Assembly (NCBI GenBank): GCA_017503735.1 | Contig: JAFVSN010000006.1 | Location: 154,255-218,254 of the forward strand | Direction of reading: 5' to 3' | DNA length: 64,000 nt | DNA from: Lachnospiraceae bacterium | GTDB lineage: Bacteria > Bacillota > Clostridia > Lachnospirales > Lachnospiraceae | In this document: in pieces, positions 44,218 through 52,874 of the stretch | Layout: each line of letters starts with the position of its first letter | How positions within the stretch are numbered: the stretch's first letter is position 1 | Position numbers and translations under genes: made by a program | The notes under the pieces: model-generated | The model's database searches: none | What the model was told of the DNA's origin: nothing | What the model saw: the letters and a program-made list of their open reading frames with translations, nothing else

Positions 44218-45594
44218 CTATTTTTTACCTTCAATCAAGTAGAAGTTTCGCTTCCGCATATAGTAATACGCGATTCCCAGCGGCACCGCTGCCGATATCC
44301 AGGCAAGAGGTCCCGCCAGACAAATCCCACGATATCCGATCAGTCCCGGCAGTATATAAGAAGCTGCCACACGGGTAATCAGTTCAAACACTCCGCCCAT
44401 TAGCGGCATGAAACTGCGCCCGATGCCCTGCAAAACATTCCGGTATACAAATATCATGTTAAGGAACGGGAAGAAGATGGCCGCCTGACGTAAATACAAC
44501 TGTGCCGAAGCAAGGATTTCCTCAATTACCGTGGCATCCATTTCTTCCGACGTCATGAAAAGCTTTGTAATCGGTTCCCCTAACACAAATAGAATCCCCA
44601 TGGAAATCACCGCACAAATCAGTGTCAGCATGGTACACTTTGCTACCCCTTCTTTGATACGGTCGGTGCGTCCCGCTCCCATATTCTGACCGGAATAATT
44701 GGCCATCGCCACGCCGAAGGTCAGAGCCGGCTGGGTTACTAGCTGTTCCGCTTTACAAGCCGCCGTAAATGCCGCAATCTTTGCCGTTCCGAACAAATTC
44801 AGTGCCCCCTGTACCACTACCGTTCCGATGGCAGTAATACAAAACTGGAATGCCATGGGAAGACCGATATTCAAATGTCTCCGGTACATCGAAACAGATG
44901 CCTTAAAGTCCTCTTTTCTCATATGCAAAACCGGATACTTTTTCCGGATATAAAACAAACAGCAAACACCGGATACCAACTGGGAAACCACCGTTGCCAG
45001 TGCCGCCCCAGCCACTCCCATATGGGCATACCGAATCAAAACCACATCCAGTACAATATTCAACAGCGACGAAATAATCAAAAAATACAACGGACTCTTA
45101 CTGTCCCCTACCGCACGCAAAAAGCATGCCAGCAGATTATACATCATGGTCGCCGCAATTCCCGCATAAATGATACTGATGTATGTCGCCGCATCTCCGA
45201 TAATATCCTCCGGCGTATGAATCAGACGCAAAAGCGGCTTTGCCGTAAGCAAAGCAAGGAATGTAATCGCCACGGTAAAACCGATACTGAGTGCCACCGC
45301 ACTTGCTTCCGCTTTCTTTAACCCGTCTTCATCCTTGGCTCCGAACCGTTGTGCCACCAGCACGGCAAAACCGCTGGTAAGACCGTTGGCAAAGCCCAGT
45401 ACCAGAAAGTTTAAAGAACCGGTGGTTCCCACCGCCGCCAATGCCTGATACCCCAAATATCTTCCTACAATAATCGTATCCACCATGTTGTAAAGTTGTT
45501 GGAACACATTTCCCAACAATACCGGAAGGGAAAACAACAGAAGCAGCTTCATAGGACTGCCTTTGGTCATATCCCTGACTTTTGTATTGCTCAT
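44218..45594 (-). CDS. MATE family efflux transporter
   Basis: The 458-residue product has 12 membrane segments and the MATE motifs L-F-S-L-P-V-L-L-G-N-V-F-Q-Q-L-Y-N-M-V-D-T (N-terminal) and G-L-P-M-A-F-Q-F at the start of the second half. These carriers export cationic drugs or metabolites by Na+ or H+ antiport. A consensus promoter and a 115-base leader precede it, and a terminator follows, so it is transcribed alone. Confidence 0.93.
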   Translation of the reverse strand: MSNTKVRDMTKGSPMKLLLLFSLPVLLGNVFQQLYNMVDTIIVGRYLGYQALAAVGTTGSLNFLVLGFANGLTSGFAVLVAQRFGAKDEDGLKKAEASAVALSIGFTVAITFLALLTAKPLLRLIHTPEDIIGDAATYISIIYAGIAATMMYNLLACFLRAVGDSKSPLYFLIISSLLNIVLDVVLIRYAHMGVAGAALATVVSQLVSGVCCLFYIRKKYPVLHMRKEDFKASVSMYRRHLNIGLPMAFQFCITAIGTVVVQGALNLFGTAKIAAFTAACKAEQLVTQPALTFGVAMANYSGQNMGAGRTDRIKEGVAKCTMLTLICAVISMGILFVLGEPITKLFMTSEEMDATVIEEILASAQLYLRQAAIFFPFLNMIFVYRNVLQGIGRSFMPLMGGVFELITRVAASYILPGLIGYRGICLAGPLAWISAAVPLGIAYYYMRKRNFYLIEGKK

Positions 45595-45707
45595 AGGTCA
45601 CCTCGCACATTTTACTAAATTTCAATCTAATACAAACGCTTTTCAAACTATTTTCTATCAAGCAATAAGAAAGCGACACGCTACTGCGTCCCGCCTTCTC
45701 AAAAGTC

Positions 45708-45736
45708 ATTTTAAATCGTTTTATTAACACTGTCAA
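45708..45736 (-). promoter_or_regulatory. MATE gene promoter
   Basis: On the minus strand TTGACA (45731-45736) and TAAAAT (45708-45713) are spaced by 17 bases. Confidence 0.75.
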
Positions 45737-45800
45737 TAGAATATTACAAAATGGTCCTCGATTTCAAAACACTATTCCAAACATACACCATTTTCCCACC

Positions 45801-47579
45801 TTATGCGTACCATTCCGCTTGCGCTTTATACATCCGAGTATATTCTCCGTTTCTGTTGATTAACTCCTCGTGGGTACCATCTTCAATTATTTTTCCATCT
45901 TTAAACACCAAAATGCGATCCACCAAAGAAGCAATTCCTAATCTGTGAGATACCAATATCGTAGTCCGTTCCCCGGTAAGCTTTGAAAAGTCTCTATAAA
46001 TCTGCGCCTCTGCCAGAGGGTCCAATGCCGATGTAGGCTCATCTAATATCATAATACTTGCATTATCTCTATATGCCGCGCGCAAAATTGCAACCTTCTG
46101 CCACTGTCCTCCAGACAAATCGTTGGATTCCGCACTGAACGCCCCGATCATCTCATCTAATCCATTTTCTTGCGACTCTATGACATCCATAACGTTTAAT
46201 TTCCGCGCTAATTCCAAAATTTCCTTATCAGATTTCTCTTTTTCTTCATCTGAAATAGTAACATTATTACGCAGAGAATCATTGTATCTTCCAAAATCCT
46301 GCAATACTACCGATACATTTCTCCTCACTTCTGAGATGTGCATTTTCACATCCTTCTCATTTATTGTAATCTGCCCCTCATCCGGTTCAAACATCCCGCA
46401 CAGCAAACTAATAAACGTAGATTTTCCGGAACCGTTTTCACCAAGAATCGCAACCTTTTCCCCTTTCTTTATTGTCACATTCAAACCTTCAAAAATCTGT
46501 TTCTCTCCATTAGGATATTGAAACTTGACTCCCTCAAATACAATATCACCCACTCCCAACCCATCTGTTCTCTGCTCTTCTTCATCCTTCTGTAATATAT
46601 CCAAGTAGAAAAAATCCTTCATATAATCAATATTAGATATTAACTGCATAATTTGGTTAAACAGTACGGCCGTAATATCCTGCATTTGTCCGGTCAGTGT
46701 ATACACTAATGCAAATATACCTAGGCCAATGCTTTTGTCCAAATAAATCAAATATGCCGTAAAGGACAAGATTGCAATATAAACCACATTACGCAATCCA
46801 TCTGCCAACAAATTATACTTCACGTGTCGAACAGTGAGTTCTCTCTTCTTTTCTATGTAAGTGCTACAAAATTCTCTCCATCTGCTTTTCAGATAATTCA
46901 ACATGCCCAAATGGCGTATTTCTGCCAGATTTCCGTCATTGCTACAAATGAAATAATAATGTAATGCCAATCCATTTTCTCTAATCCATCTTGCCTTAGC
47001 ATAATACAGTTCATCCTTTTGCTTCCGCGCAATAATCATAGCAGGAATGCTTGTAATCAAAATTACCACCACAATCCATACGTTTACTTGAACCAACAGA
47101 TACAAAACCGAAATAAACTTTATCATATCCTGCAACATATCCGTGATTGCCTGAAAGCACGCCGCCACCTGTGCACCGGCTTGCGTTTCCGCAAATGTAA
47201 TTTTCTCATTAAAATTATCGTAATTCTCAATATACTTGTACTTTACTTCACATTTGTGTTGTAACATTCTCTTCTTTATATATCTGACCATTGTGATTTG
47301 AGTATCCACAGACTGCATATAGCTTTTCATAAATCCGTAAAACAACTGCAACAAAAACAGTCCGATTAACATACCCCCATCCCATAATGTCACCTTTAAT
47401 AAGGTTGCATCATTTACTAAACCTTGTATATCATTGGTCAAATCTTCCAATTTCAATGCCATTACTGCTGGAACAAATGCTATAGGAAATCCTAACAGCA
47501 CAACGAACAATGACAGCTTACTACGTATCTTAATACTTGTTTTAAATGCTTTTCCTAATAGTTTGATGTTCTCTCTCAT
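45801..47579 (-). CDS. ABC exporter (second of a pair in the AraC-HD operon)
   Basis: The 592-residue product has a six-helix domain and a nucleotide-binding domain: LGENGSGKST, DLSGGQWQK, SIMILDEPTSALD and V-S-H-R-L-G. It has no N-terminal peptidase domain. It follows its partner by 33 bases. Base use is visibly more AT-rich than in the housekeeping genes to the left. The pair resembles exporters for peptides or lipids; no peptide gene was found nearby. Confidence 0.88.
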   Translation of the reverse strand: MRENIKLLGKAFKTSIKIRSKLSLFVVLLGFPIAFVPAVMALKLEDLTNDIQGLVNDATLLKVTLWDGGMLIGLFLLQLFYGFMKSYMQSVDTQITMVRYIKKRMLQHKCEVKYKYIENYDNFNEKITFAETQAGAQVAACFQAITDMLQDMIKFISVLYLLVQVNVWIVVVILITSIPAMIIARKQKDELYYAKARWIRENGLALHYYFICSNDGNLAEIRHLGMLNYLKSRWREFCSTYIEKKRELTVRHVKYNLLADGLRNVVYIAILSFTAYLIYLDKSIGLGIFALVYTLTGQMQDITAVLFNQIMQLISNIDYMKDFFYLDILQKDEEEQRTDGLGVGDIVFEGVKFQYPNGEKQIFEGLNVTIKKGEKVAILGENGSGKSTFISLLCGMFEPDEGQITINEKDVKMHISEVRRNVSVVLQDFGRYNDSLRNNVTISDEEKEKSDKEILELARKLNVMDVIESQENGLDEMIGAFSAESNDLSGGQWQKVAILRAAYRDNASIMILDEPTSALDPLAEAQIYRDFSKLTGERTTILVSHRLGIASLVDRILVFKDGKIIEDGTHEELINRNGEYTRMYKAQAEWYA

Positions 47580-47612
47580 TGTTATCCCTTCCTTACATTA
47601 TAGCAGCACCAA

Positions 47613-49427
47613 TTATACATCATACCATTGCGCCTGTTCCCGAAAGAACCTTGCATATACTCCGTCCACCTCCATTAACTGCTCATGTGTACCGTTTTCT
47701 ACAAGTGCTCCTTGATCCAATACCAAAATTCGATCCGCCATCCTCGCAAAACTAACCCGATGGCTAATGAGTATCGCTGTTCTATTATGTAACTCTTCTT
47801 TTATTCTCATGAACTGTTGCATCTCTGAAATTGGATCTAAAGCGGACGCAGGTTCATCAAAAATCATAATCGGCTTATCACTCATATAAGCTCTTGCTAT
47901 TGTGATTTTCTGACTCTCTCCACCGGAAAGAACTGCCCCTTCCTTGATTGCATAACGCATCAACCAATGCTCCATTCCATCCTCAAAACGATTCACTATT
48001 TTCTCCGCACCGCCTAATTGCATAGCTCTTTTAATGTGAACTTCACTATTTATATTTTCGATATCTCCAAACCCGATATTCTCACGTATGGAAGCATGAT
48101 AAATGCTACTATCCTGAAAAAAAACACCCATATTAGCAGGAATTTCGTTCTGAGAATAGGTATCATATTCTTTCCCATACAGTTCAATCGTTCCTTGATT
48201 CGGTTTATAAACATTTGTTAACAACTTTACTAATGTAGACTTTCCACTTCCGTTACACCCTACCAAAGCAACCGTTTCTCCGTCTTTAATTGAAAAACTG
48301 ATATTATGTAATACTTCCTGCTGGTCATTGTAGGAAAAGCTTACATTCCTTACACGTATTGCCGTTTCTTCCTTTTCTTCTTTGGAAAGTCTGCGATACT
48401 CTTTGCTTGCCGTCACACTCGGAACATTCTCAATGAACCTACGTTGCATATTTAAGTTAAACAAACAACCTTCCGACATCTGCGTTGTTTCTGCCAGCAC
48501 CTGTACTGTTTTCGTCATATTCTGTGCCAACGTAAATAACAGCAAAAACACATCTACAGTCATATCCCCTTGAGACACCCGAAATACACTGTACCCAATC
48601 ACAACTATCATGAAGACATAGAACAATAGACCGCTTAACAAAGCTAATACTGCTCTCCACCAAAACACTTTACGTTCTATGGATGCCAATTTTTCATATT
48701 CCGTATCCCATTGCTGATAAATTTTATCCTTATTACCAAAAATACGAATTTCCTTCGCCACACCAGGCACTGCCACCTGTTTCTGCATCAGTTCCAGCTT
48801 TCTTTCTTCCTCGATTACCTTCAACTTATTGAACTGTGTTTTCACGGCAAGCCGACGATTTACAAAAATCACTCCACAAGTATAAATAATCGCTCCCCCT
48901 GTTAAAGCGAGAGAAACATCTGCTAACACAAACAGTAGGGAAAACACGCTGATTGCCTTTGAAATAAGCAAACACATAGAAACCATAAAATCATTTAACG
49001 CTCCGGCTCGGTTAAGCATTGCCTTATATTCATTTGCATACTCTTTACTTCTTAGCGTCTTAATATCAACATTCCGAACGCATTCCATAATCTTTTCCTG
49101 CATTCCAATATGATAATAATCATACATCACCATATAAATTAAATCCTTGTTAATTCGGTTGGAAAGCCCTATCAAAAGATGCACAATCCCCAACCCTATT
49201 GTCAACACAAGGCACTCATAAAAGTATCCGTCCCCATTTCTCAAATAGGCAGATATCCAACTAATGATTTTTTGATACAAAAGAACAGATAAGGTCGGCA
49301 ACAACGAGACTATGGTACTAATTATGATCCATAGAACAAACACCTTTGCATTTAATTCCAATGCTGTTTTTAGTGCCCATACTACTGTTTTTCGTCTTTC
49401 AGTCCTACTTATACCTTGCTTTCCCAT
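47613..49427 (-). CDS. ABC exporter (first of a pair in the AraC-HD operon)
   Basis: The 604-residue product has six membrane helices and a nucleotide-binding domain: VGCNGSGKST, VLSGGESQK, IMIFDEPASALD and I-S-H-R-V-S. The start codon overlaps the stop of the AraC-HD gene as TAATG, so translation is probably coupled. It likely acts with the next gene as a heterodimer. Confidence 0.88.
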   Translation of the reverse strand: MGKQGISRTERRKTVVWALKTALELNAKVFVLWIIISTIVSLLPTLSVLLYQKIISWISAYLRNGDGYFYECLVLTIGLGIVHLLIGLSNRINKDLIYMVMYDYYHIGMQEKIMECVRNVDIKTLRSKEYANEYKAMLNRAGALNDFMVSMCLLISKAISVFSLLFVLADVSLALTGGAIIYTCGVIFVNRRLAVKTQFNKLKVIEEERKLELMQKQVAVPGVAKEIRIFGNKDKIYQQWDTEYEKLASIERKVFWWRAVLALLSGLLFYVFMIVVIGYSVFRVSQGDMTVDVFLLLFTLAQNMTKTVQVLAETTQMSEGCLFNLNMQRRFIENVPSVTASKEYRRLSKEEKEETAIRVRNVSFSYNDQQEVLHNISFSIKDGETVALVGCNGSGKSTLVKLLTNVYKPNQGTIELYGKEYDTYSQNEIPANMGVFFQDSSIYHASIRENIGFGDIENINSEVHIKRAMQLGGAEKIVNRFEDGMEHWLMRYAIKEGAVLSGGESQKITIARAYMSDKPIMIFDEPASALDPISEMQQFMRIKEELHNRTAILISHRVSFARMADRILVLDQGALVENGTHEQLMEVDGVYARFFREQAQWYDV

Positions 49428-50320
49428 TATCCTATACTCCTTGCCAAATCGTTTAACTCCTCTAACAACTTTTGATTGTCCACCTTGCGCGCCAACGGCA
49501 GGTAAAACTCAATGGTCTCCTTTGCTTTTATCAACTGCTTCTCTTCCGAAAGAAACTCAATGGTACGCATGTTATGCAATCGTTTCGCAAGCTTAATCAG
49601 AACTACTTCCTCCGGACAATTGTCTCTGTCCGTGTGCCACAGACCGATTTTCTCCACGATGTTCCATACGGAAGCCGGCAGCTCCTTTGACAAATCCACC
49701 GTGTTCAACCGTTCAAAAATATCCGAAAACAATCCCGCCAGCACCGTATCGGCATCGGCCCCCATATCCGCAAGCAGCATGGCAACGTTAAGGGTATGGG
49801 TTACAAACTCATCTCCGGAATACCGGTACTTTCCTTCGTATACCTTGCACGCTGTGCCGTACACATGATCCAACACCGCTTCCTCTACCGCAACGTTGTT
49901 TCTCTTAAGTAACTCTTTTAATCCCGCAAGTAACTCTTCTTTCGGTGTTCCAAGCTTCGTACTGTTTAAAAAAATCTGTTCCATACAGTTCCCCCCTATG
50001 CAATCAAGCTCCAGTCTTAATGTTCTAAGGAGTGACGGAGAAAACCCGAATTCTCGTTTAAACGCTCTGGAAAAAGCACTATGGGATTCAAAACCGTACC
50101 GGAACGCCACATCAATAATTCTGCTTCCCGCAAGAATTTCATCCATGGCGCGGAACAATCGTCTTCTGCAAATATACTCCATGACCGTTTCTCCGGTATG
50201 AGCTTTAAACAGCTGTAAAAAATGATATTCCGAGTAACCGGCCAGTTCTGCCAGTTGCCCGTTTGTCAGTTTTTCTTCCAGATGCCCTTCGATATAGTTT
50301 AAAATCCGGTTCATATCCAT
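49427..50320 (-). CDS. AraC-type DNA-binding domain fused to a degenerate RelA/SpoT HD domain
   Basis: The 297-residue product starts with the two AraC helix-turn-helix units (TNGQLAELAGYSEYHFLQLF near residue 20, RIIDVAFRYGFESHSAFSRA near 65). From about residue 140 the text aligns with the hydrolase domain of RelA encoded in this window: YSGDEFVTHTLNVA for SGEPYIIHPICVA, LAGLFSDIFE for IAGILHDVVED, and VVLIKLAKRLHNMRT for VILIKLADRLHNLRT. The first histidine, the aspartate of the HD pair and RLHN are kept; the HD histidine is serine and the ligand aspartate before RLHN is lysine. Hydrolysis is therefore unlikely, but nucleotide binding is possible. It heads an operon with two ABC exporters. 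The start ATG lies seven bases after GGAAGG. Confidence 0.85.
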   Translation of the reverse strand: MDMNRILNYIEGHLEEKLTNGQLAELAGYSEYHFLQLFKAHTGETVMEYICRRRLFRAMDEILAGSRIIDVAFRYGFESHSAFSRAFKREFGFSPSLLRTLRLELDCIGGNCMEQIFLNSTKLGTPKEELLAGLKELLKRNNVAVEEAVLDHVYGTACKVYEGKYRYSGDEFVTHTLNVAMLLADMGADADTVLAGLFSDIFERLNTVDLSKELPASVWNIVEKIGLWHTDRDNCPEEVVLIKLAKRLHNMRTIEFLSEEKQLIKAKETIEFYLPLARKVDNQKLLEELNDLARSIG

Positions 50321-50410
50321 CACCTAACCTTCCACGTGGTAGCTTTAGCATAGCACATCACAGAGAAGCATGCTGTACCGAAAACGGGATGTTACCTACC
50401 ATTTGCTTCA

Positions 50411-50440
50411 ATTTTACCTCTATCTCTATTTTACTGTCAA
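50411..50440 (-). promoter_or_regulatory. Promoter of the AraC-HD/ABC operon
   Basis: On the minus strand perfect TTGACA (50435-50440) and TAAAAT (50411-50416) are spaced by 18 bases. The leader is about 85 bases. Confidence 0.7.
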
Positions 50441-50450
50441 TTACGCAAAA

Positions 50451-50483
50451 AAGGCAAAGAAATTTTAGAAACTCCTTTGCCTT
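50451..50483 (-). terminator. Terminator after the sugar-importer operon
   Basis: AAGGCAAAG and CTTTGCCTT form a nine-base stem (50451-50459, 50475-50483) followed by TTTTG on the minus strand. Confidence 0.8.
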
Positions 50484-50498
50484 CTACATTTTTCATTC

Positions 50499-51221
50499 TT
50501 AAAACGGGTACCGTTCCATATTTACTTTCCATCCGTCCCAATCAATGAGTTTGTCCGGAATCCACTCGCCCGGAAGCACAATCGTTGCTCTTAAAAAAAA
50601 GCACACCAGGATACACCATAAAATCAATACCGGAACCTTCAAAAGGCGTAGGCGTCCTTTGCAAAACTTACGACACAATAACACCACAACAACGGATGCA
50701 ACAACCACTCCTACAATGTAAAAAATGTCGTTTCTCAAACAGTTCCGCATTTCTGCCGCATACCCTTCCATATCCTCTCCCAGTTCCCGTGCGGTATGCA
50801 GGGCCACCGACTCATCCCACTCGGTGATTAGTACCTGTTGTCCCGGACCTATCTGCCGGTCGCTTCCGATAATAACCTTTGTTCCGGTAAGCACACCGCC
50901 TTTTATCTCAATGATATCCTCAAGTGCTTCCCCCGTTGTAACGAAATTTTCCACAAGAAACGCCCCATCTTCCGTCTCATTCACCGCATATACAATATCC
51001 CCGTGTAAAGCCTTCTTGGATATCGCAGGTACTGTCCGTCTTGTTTCATAAACCATCCCGTCCGGACCTGTCACTTCAGCAGGAAATACCTGTCGTGTCA
51101 CTTTTTCCACTGCCACCTTCGGCAACGTCAAATGATACAAATCCTTCGCAAACAGGGTAAGTAACAACATAACGGTAAAGAACACCGCAAAAATAATGTT
51201 CGCCGCTTTTTTCGTCTTCAT
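50499..51221 (-). CDS. Unknown membrane protein of a sugar-type ABC importer operon
   Basis: The 240-residue product has one N-terminal membrane helix, an outer beta-rich domain of about 120 residues (V-P-A-I-S-K-K-A-L-H-G-D-I-V-Y-A, G-T-K-V-I-I-G-S-D-R-Q-I-G-P-G-Q-Q-V-L-I) that looks like an HlyD/biotinyl-type barrel, and two helices near the C-terminus. The start overlaps the permease stop by four bases (ATGA). I do not know the family. It may link the importer to another envelope component. Confidence 0.7.
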   Translation of the reverse strand: MKTKKAANIIFAVFFTVMLLLTLFAKDLYHLTLPKVAVEKVTRQVFPAEVTGPDGMVYETRRTVPAISKKALHGDIVYAVNETEDGAFLVENFVTTGEALEDIIEIKGGVLTGTKVIIGSDRQIGPGQQVLITEWDESVALHTARELGEDMEGYAAEMRNCLRNDIFYIVGVVVASVVVVLLCRKFCKGRLRLLKVPVLILWCILVCFFLRATIVLPGEWIPDKLIDWDGWKVNMERYPF

Positions 51222-52021
51222 AGCTTCATACTCTCCAATCCGACCTCCAGACTGTCATGGAAGTACAAATACAAAATGACAATAGGGATCATAAAAATCA
51301 CCGAGCCTGCCAACACCTCCGATGTCGTAAGTCCTTCCCCTATGGCAAGAAGCCCCGACAAAGGTTTTAGTGTCTCCTTCTTCAAATAAATATCCGCCTG
51401 TTCCACCATATTCCAATACTCCGCAAAAACAAATACAAACACCGCCAGAATACAGGTACGAAGCTGTGGCACAATCATCTGCAACATAATCCGGAATACC
51501 GACTTTGTTTCAAGAAGTGCCGCCTCCATATAAGACTGTTCCAACCCTTTCATATATTGCGTCAGGAGAAACATACTAAACGGTGCGAATACGGATGGTA
51601 AAACGATAGCAAAAGGAGTGTCAAGAAGCTTCATATCCCGAAGACCTATGTAGTTCGGAAGCAGCGTTACCTGAAGCGGCATCATCATAAGCATGATATA
51701 GAAAAAGAACAACAACTCCTTTCCCTTAAATCTAGCCTGGGAAAAGGCATAGGCAGCCGGTACGGACACCACAATATTCAAACATGTAATGGAACACGCA
51801 TAAAACACCGAGTTCCAGAAATTCCGTAACACATAAAAATGCTCAATAAGCAGATCATAATAGCCCACCAAAGAAAATCCGGATGGCACAAGACTTGTCA
51901 ACCGAAAATTCTCCGCATCCACAGACTGCGTTCCGAAGGAATGTAATACCGTCAACAGGATAGGAAGCAGAAACAGCAGGGCACACAGCAAAAGAATACT
52001 TTTTCCCAAAATCTTTTTCAT
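51218..52021 (-). CDS. Carbohydrate ABC transporter permease (MalG type)
   Basis: The 267-residue product has six membrane helices and the EAA loop S-Y-M-E-A-A-L-L-E-T-K-S-V-F-R. The conserved G of that loop is T here. It is the second permease of a CUT1-like importer. The gene lies 11 bases after the MalF-type gene. Confidence 0.88.
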   Translation of the reverse strand: MKKILGKSILLLCALLFLLPILLTVLHSFGTQSVDAENFRLTSLVPSGFSLVGYYDLLIEHFYVLRNFWNSVFYACSITCLNIVVSVPAAYAFSQARFKGKELLFFFYIMLMMMPLQVTLLPNYIGLRDMKLLDTPFAIVLPSVFAPFSMFLLTQYMKGLEQSYMEAALLETKSVFRIMLQMIVPQLRTCILAVFVFVFAEYWNMVEQADIYLKKETLKPLSGLLAIGEGLTTSEVLAGSVIFMIPIVILYLYFHDSLEVGLESMKL

Positions 52022-52032
52022 CTGTCTCCCCC

Positions 52033-52818
52033 CTATATCGAAAATTTCTTCTGTAACCTCACACCCACGACCACGATTACCGCTACAATAAGAGAAGTAA
52101 TCACGGCACCGGATGCCAGATTCTGGTAGTTCAATTTATAAAAATGATTGTTCATGTAATACTGTAGTGTATAACTGTGGTCCGGTGGATAGCTTGTCCC
52201 AAAGTAAAGATAACTTTCCCGGAATACCTTAAAACTGTATACGACCCCGATTAACACCGTAAATAACAACGTCGGCGAAATAAGCGGCAGGGTAATCTTC
52301 CGGTGCAGGGTGAATCCATGGGCTCCGTCCAGTCTTGCTGCCTCATACACTTCGCTGCTCAGCGTGGAAAAGGCCGCACTAAGCAAAATAATGAGAAGAC
52401 CGATATTTTTATAAATAAATAACAAATACACCGGCCATACCGATTCGCTTGCATCAAACAAGGTCCGCCAAACCACTACCACACTGGCAGTAGGCACTAA
52501 CATCGGAAAAATAAATGCAATCCGCAACAACTTCCAGTATCCCTTCATTTTCAACAACAAAAGCGACAGTAAGAAGGCCGTCACCACCAACACCGGCACC
52601 GCAATTACAATCAGCAACACGGAATTTTTCAATGCTAGCCGGAAATACTCGTTTTGTATCACCTTTTCATAATTTTTCAGTCCCACAAACTTCCGGCTGA
52701 ATTGATTCTCAATCAGCGAATAATAAATCACGCGCACATAGGGCAGCACATAAAACAGTGCTACCCCAAGGATACTCGGAATCAACAACAACCGACATTT
52801 TAATAAATACTTCTTCAC
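52033..52818 (-). CDS. Carbohydrate ABC transporter permease (MalF type)
   Basis: The 261-residue product has six membrane helices and the EAA loop V-Y-E-A-A-R-L-D-G-A-H-G-F-T-L-H-R-K-I-T-L-P. It forms the transmembrane channel with the MalG-type protein. No ATPase gene is present in this operon, so a shared MsmK-like ATPase elsewhere must drive it. Confidence 0.9.
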   Translation of the reverse strand: MKKYLLKCRLLLIPSILGVALFYVLPYVRVIYYSLIENQFSRKFVGLKNYEKVIQNEYFRLALKNSVLLIVIAVPVLVVTAFLLSLLLLKMKGYWKLLRIAFIFPMLVPTASVVVVWRTLFDASESVWPVYLLFIYKNIGLLIILLSAAFSTLSSEVYEAARLDGAHGFTLHRKITLPLISPTLLFTVLIGVVYSFKVFRESYLYFGTSYPPDHSYTLQYYMNNHFYKLNYQNLASGAVITSLIVAVIVVVGVRLQKKFSI

Positions 52819-52874
52819 CCCTTATAAGCCTCCTTCTGTTACCATAAATTCCCCATTCTCCGACCCTCGTTTTC

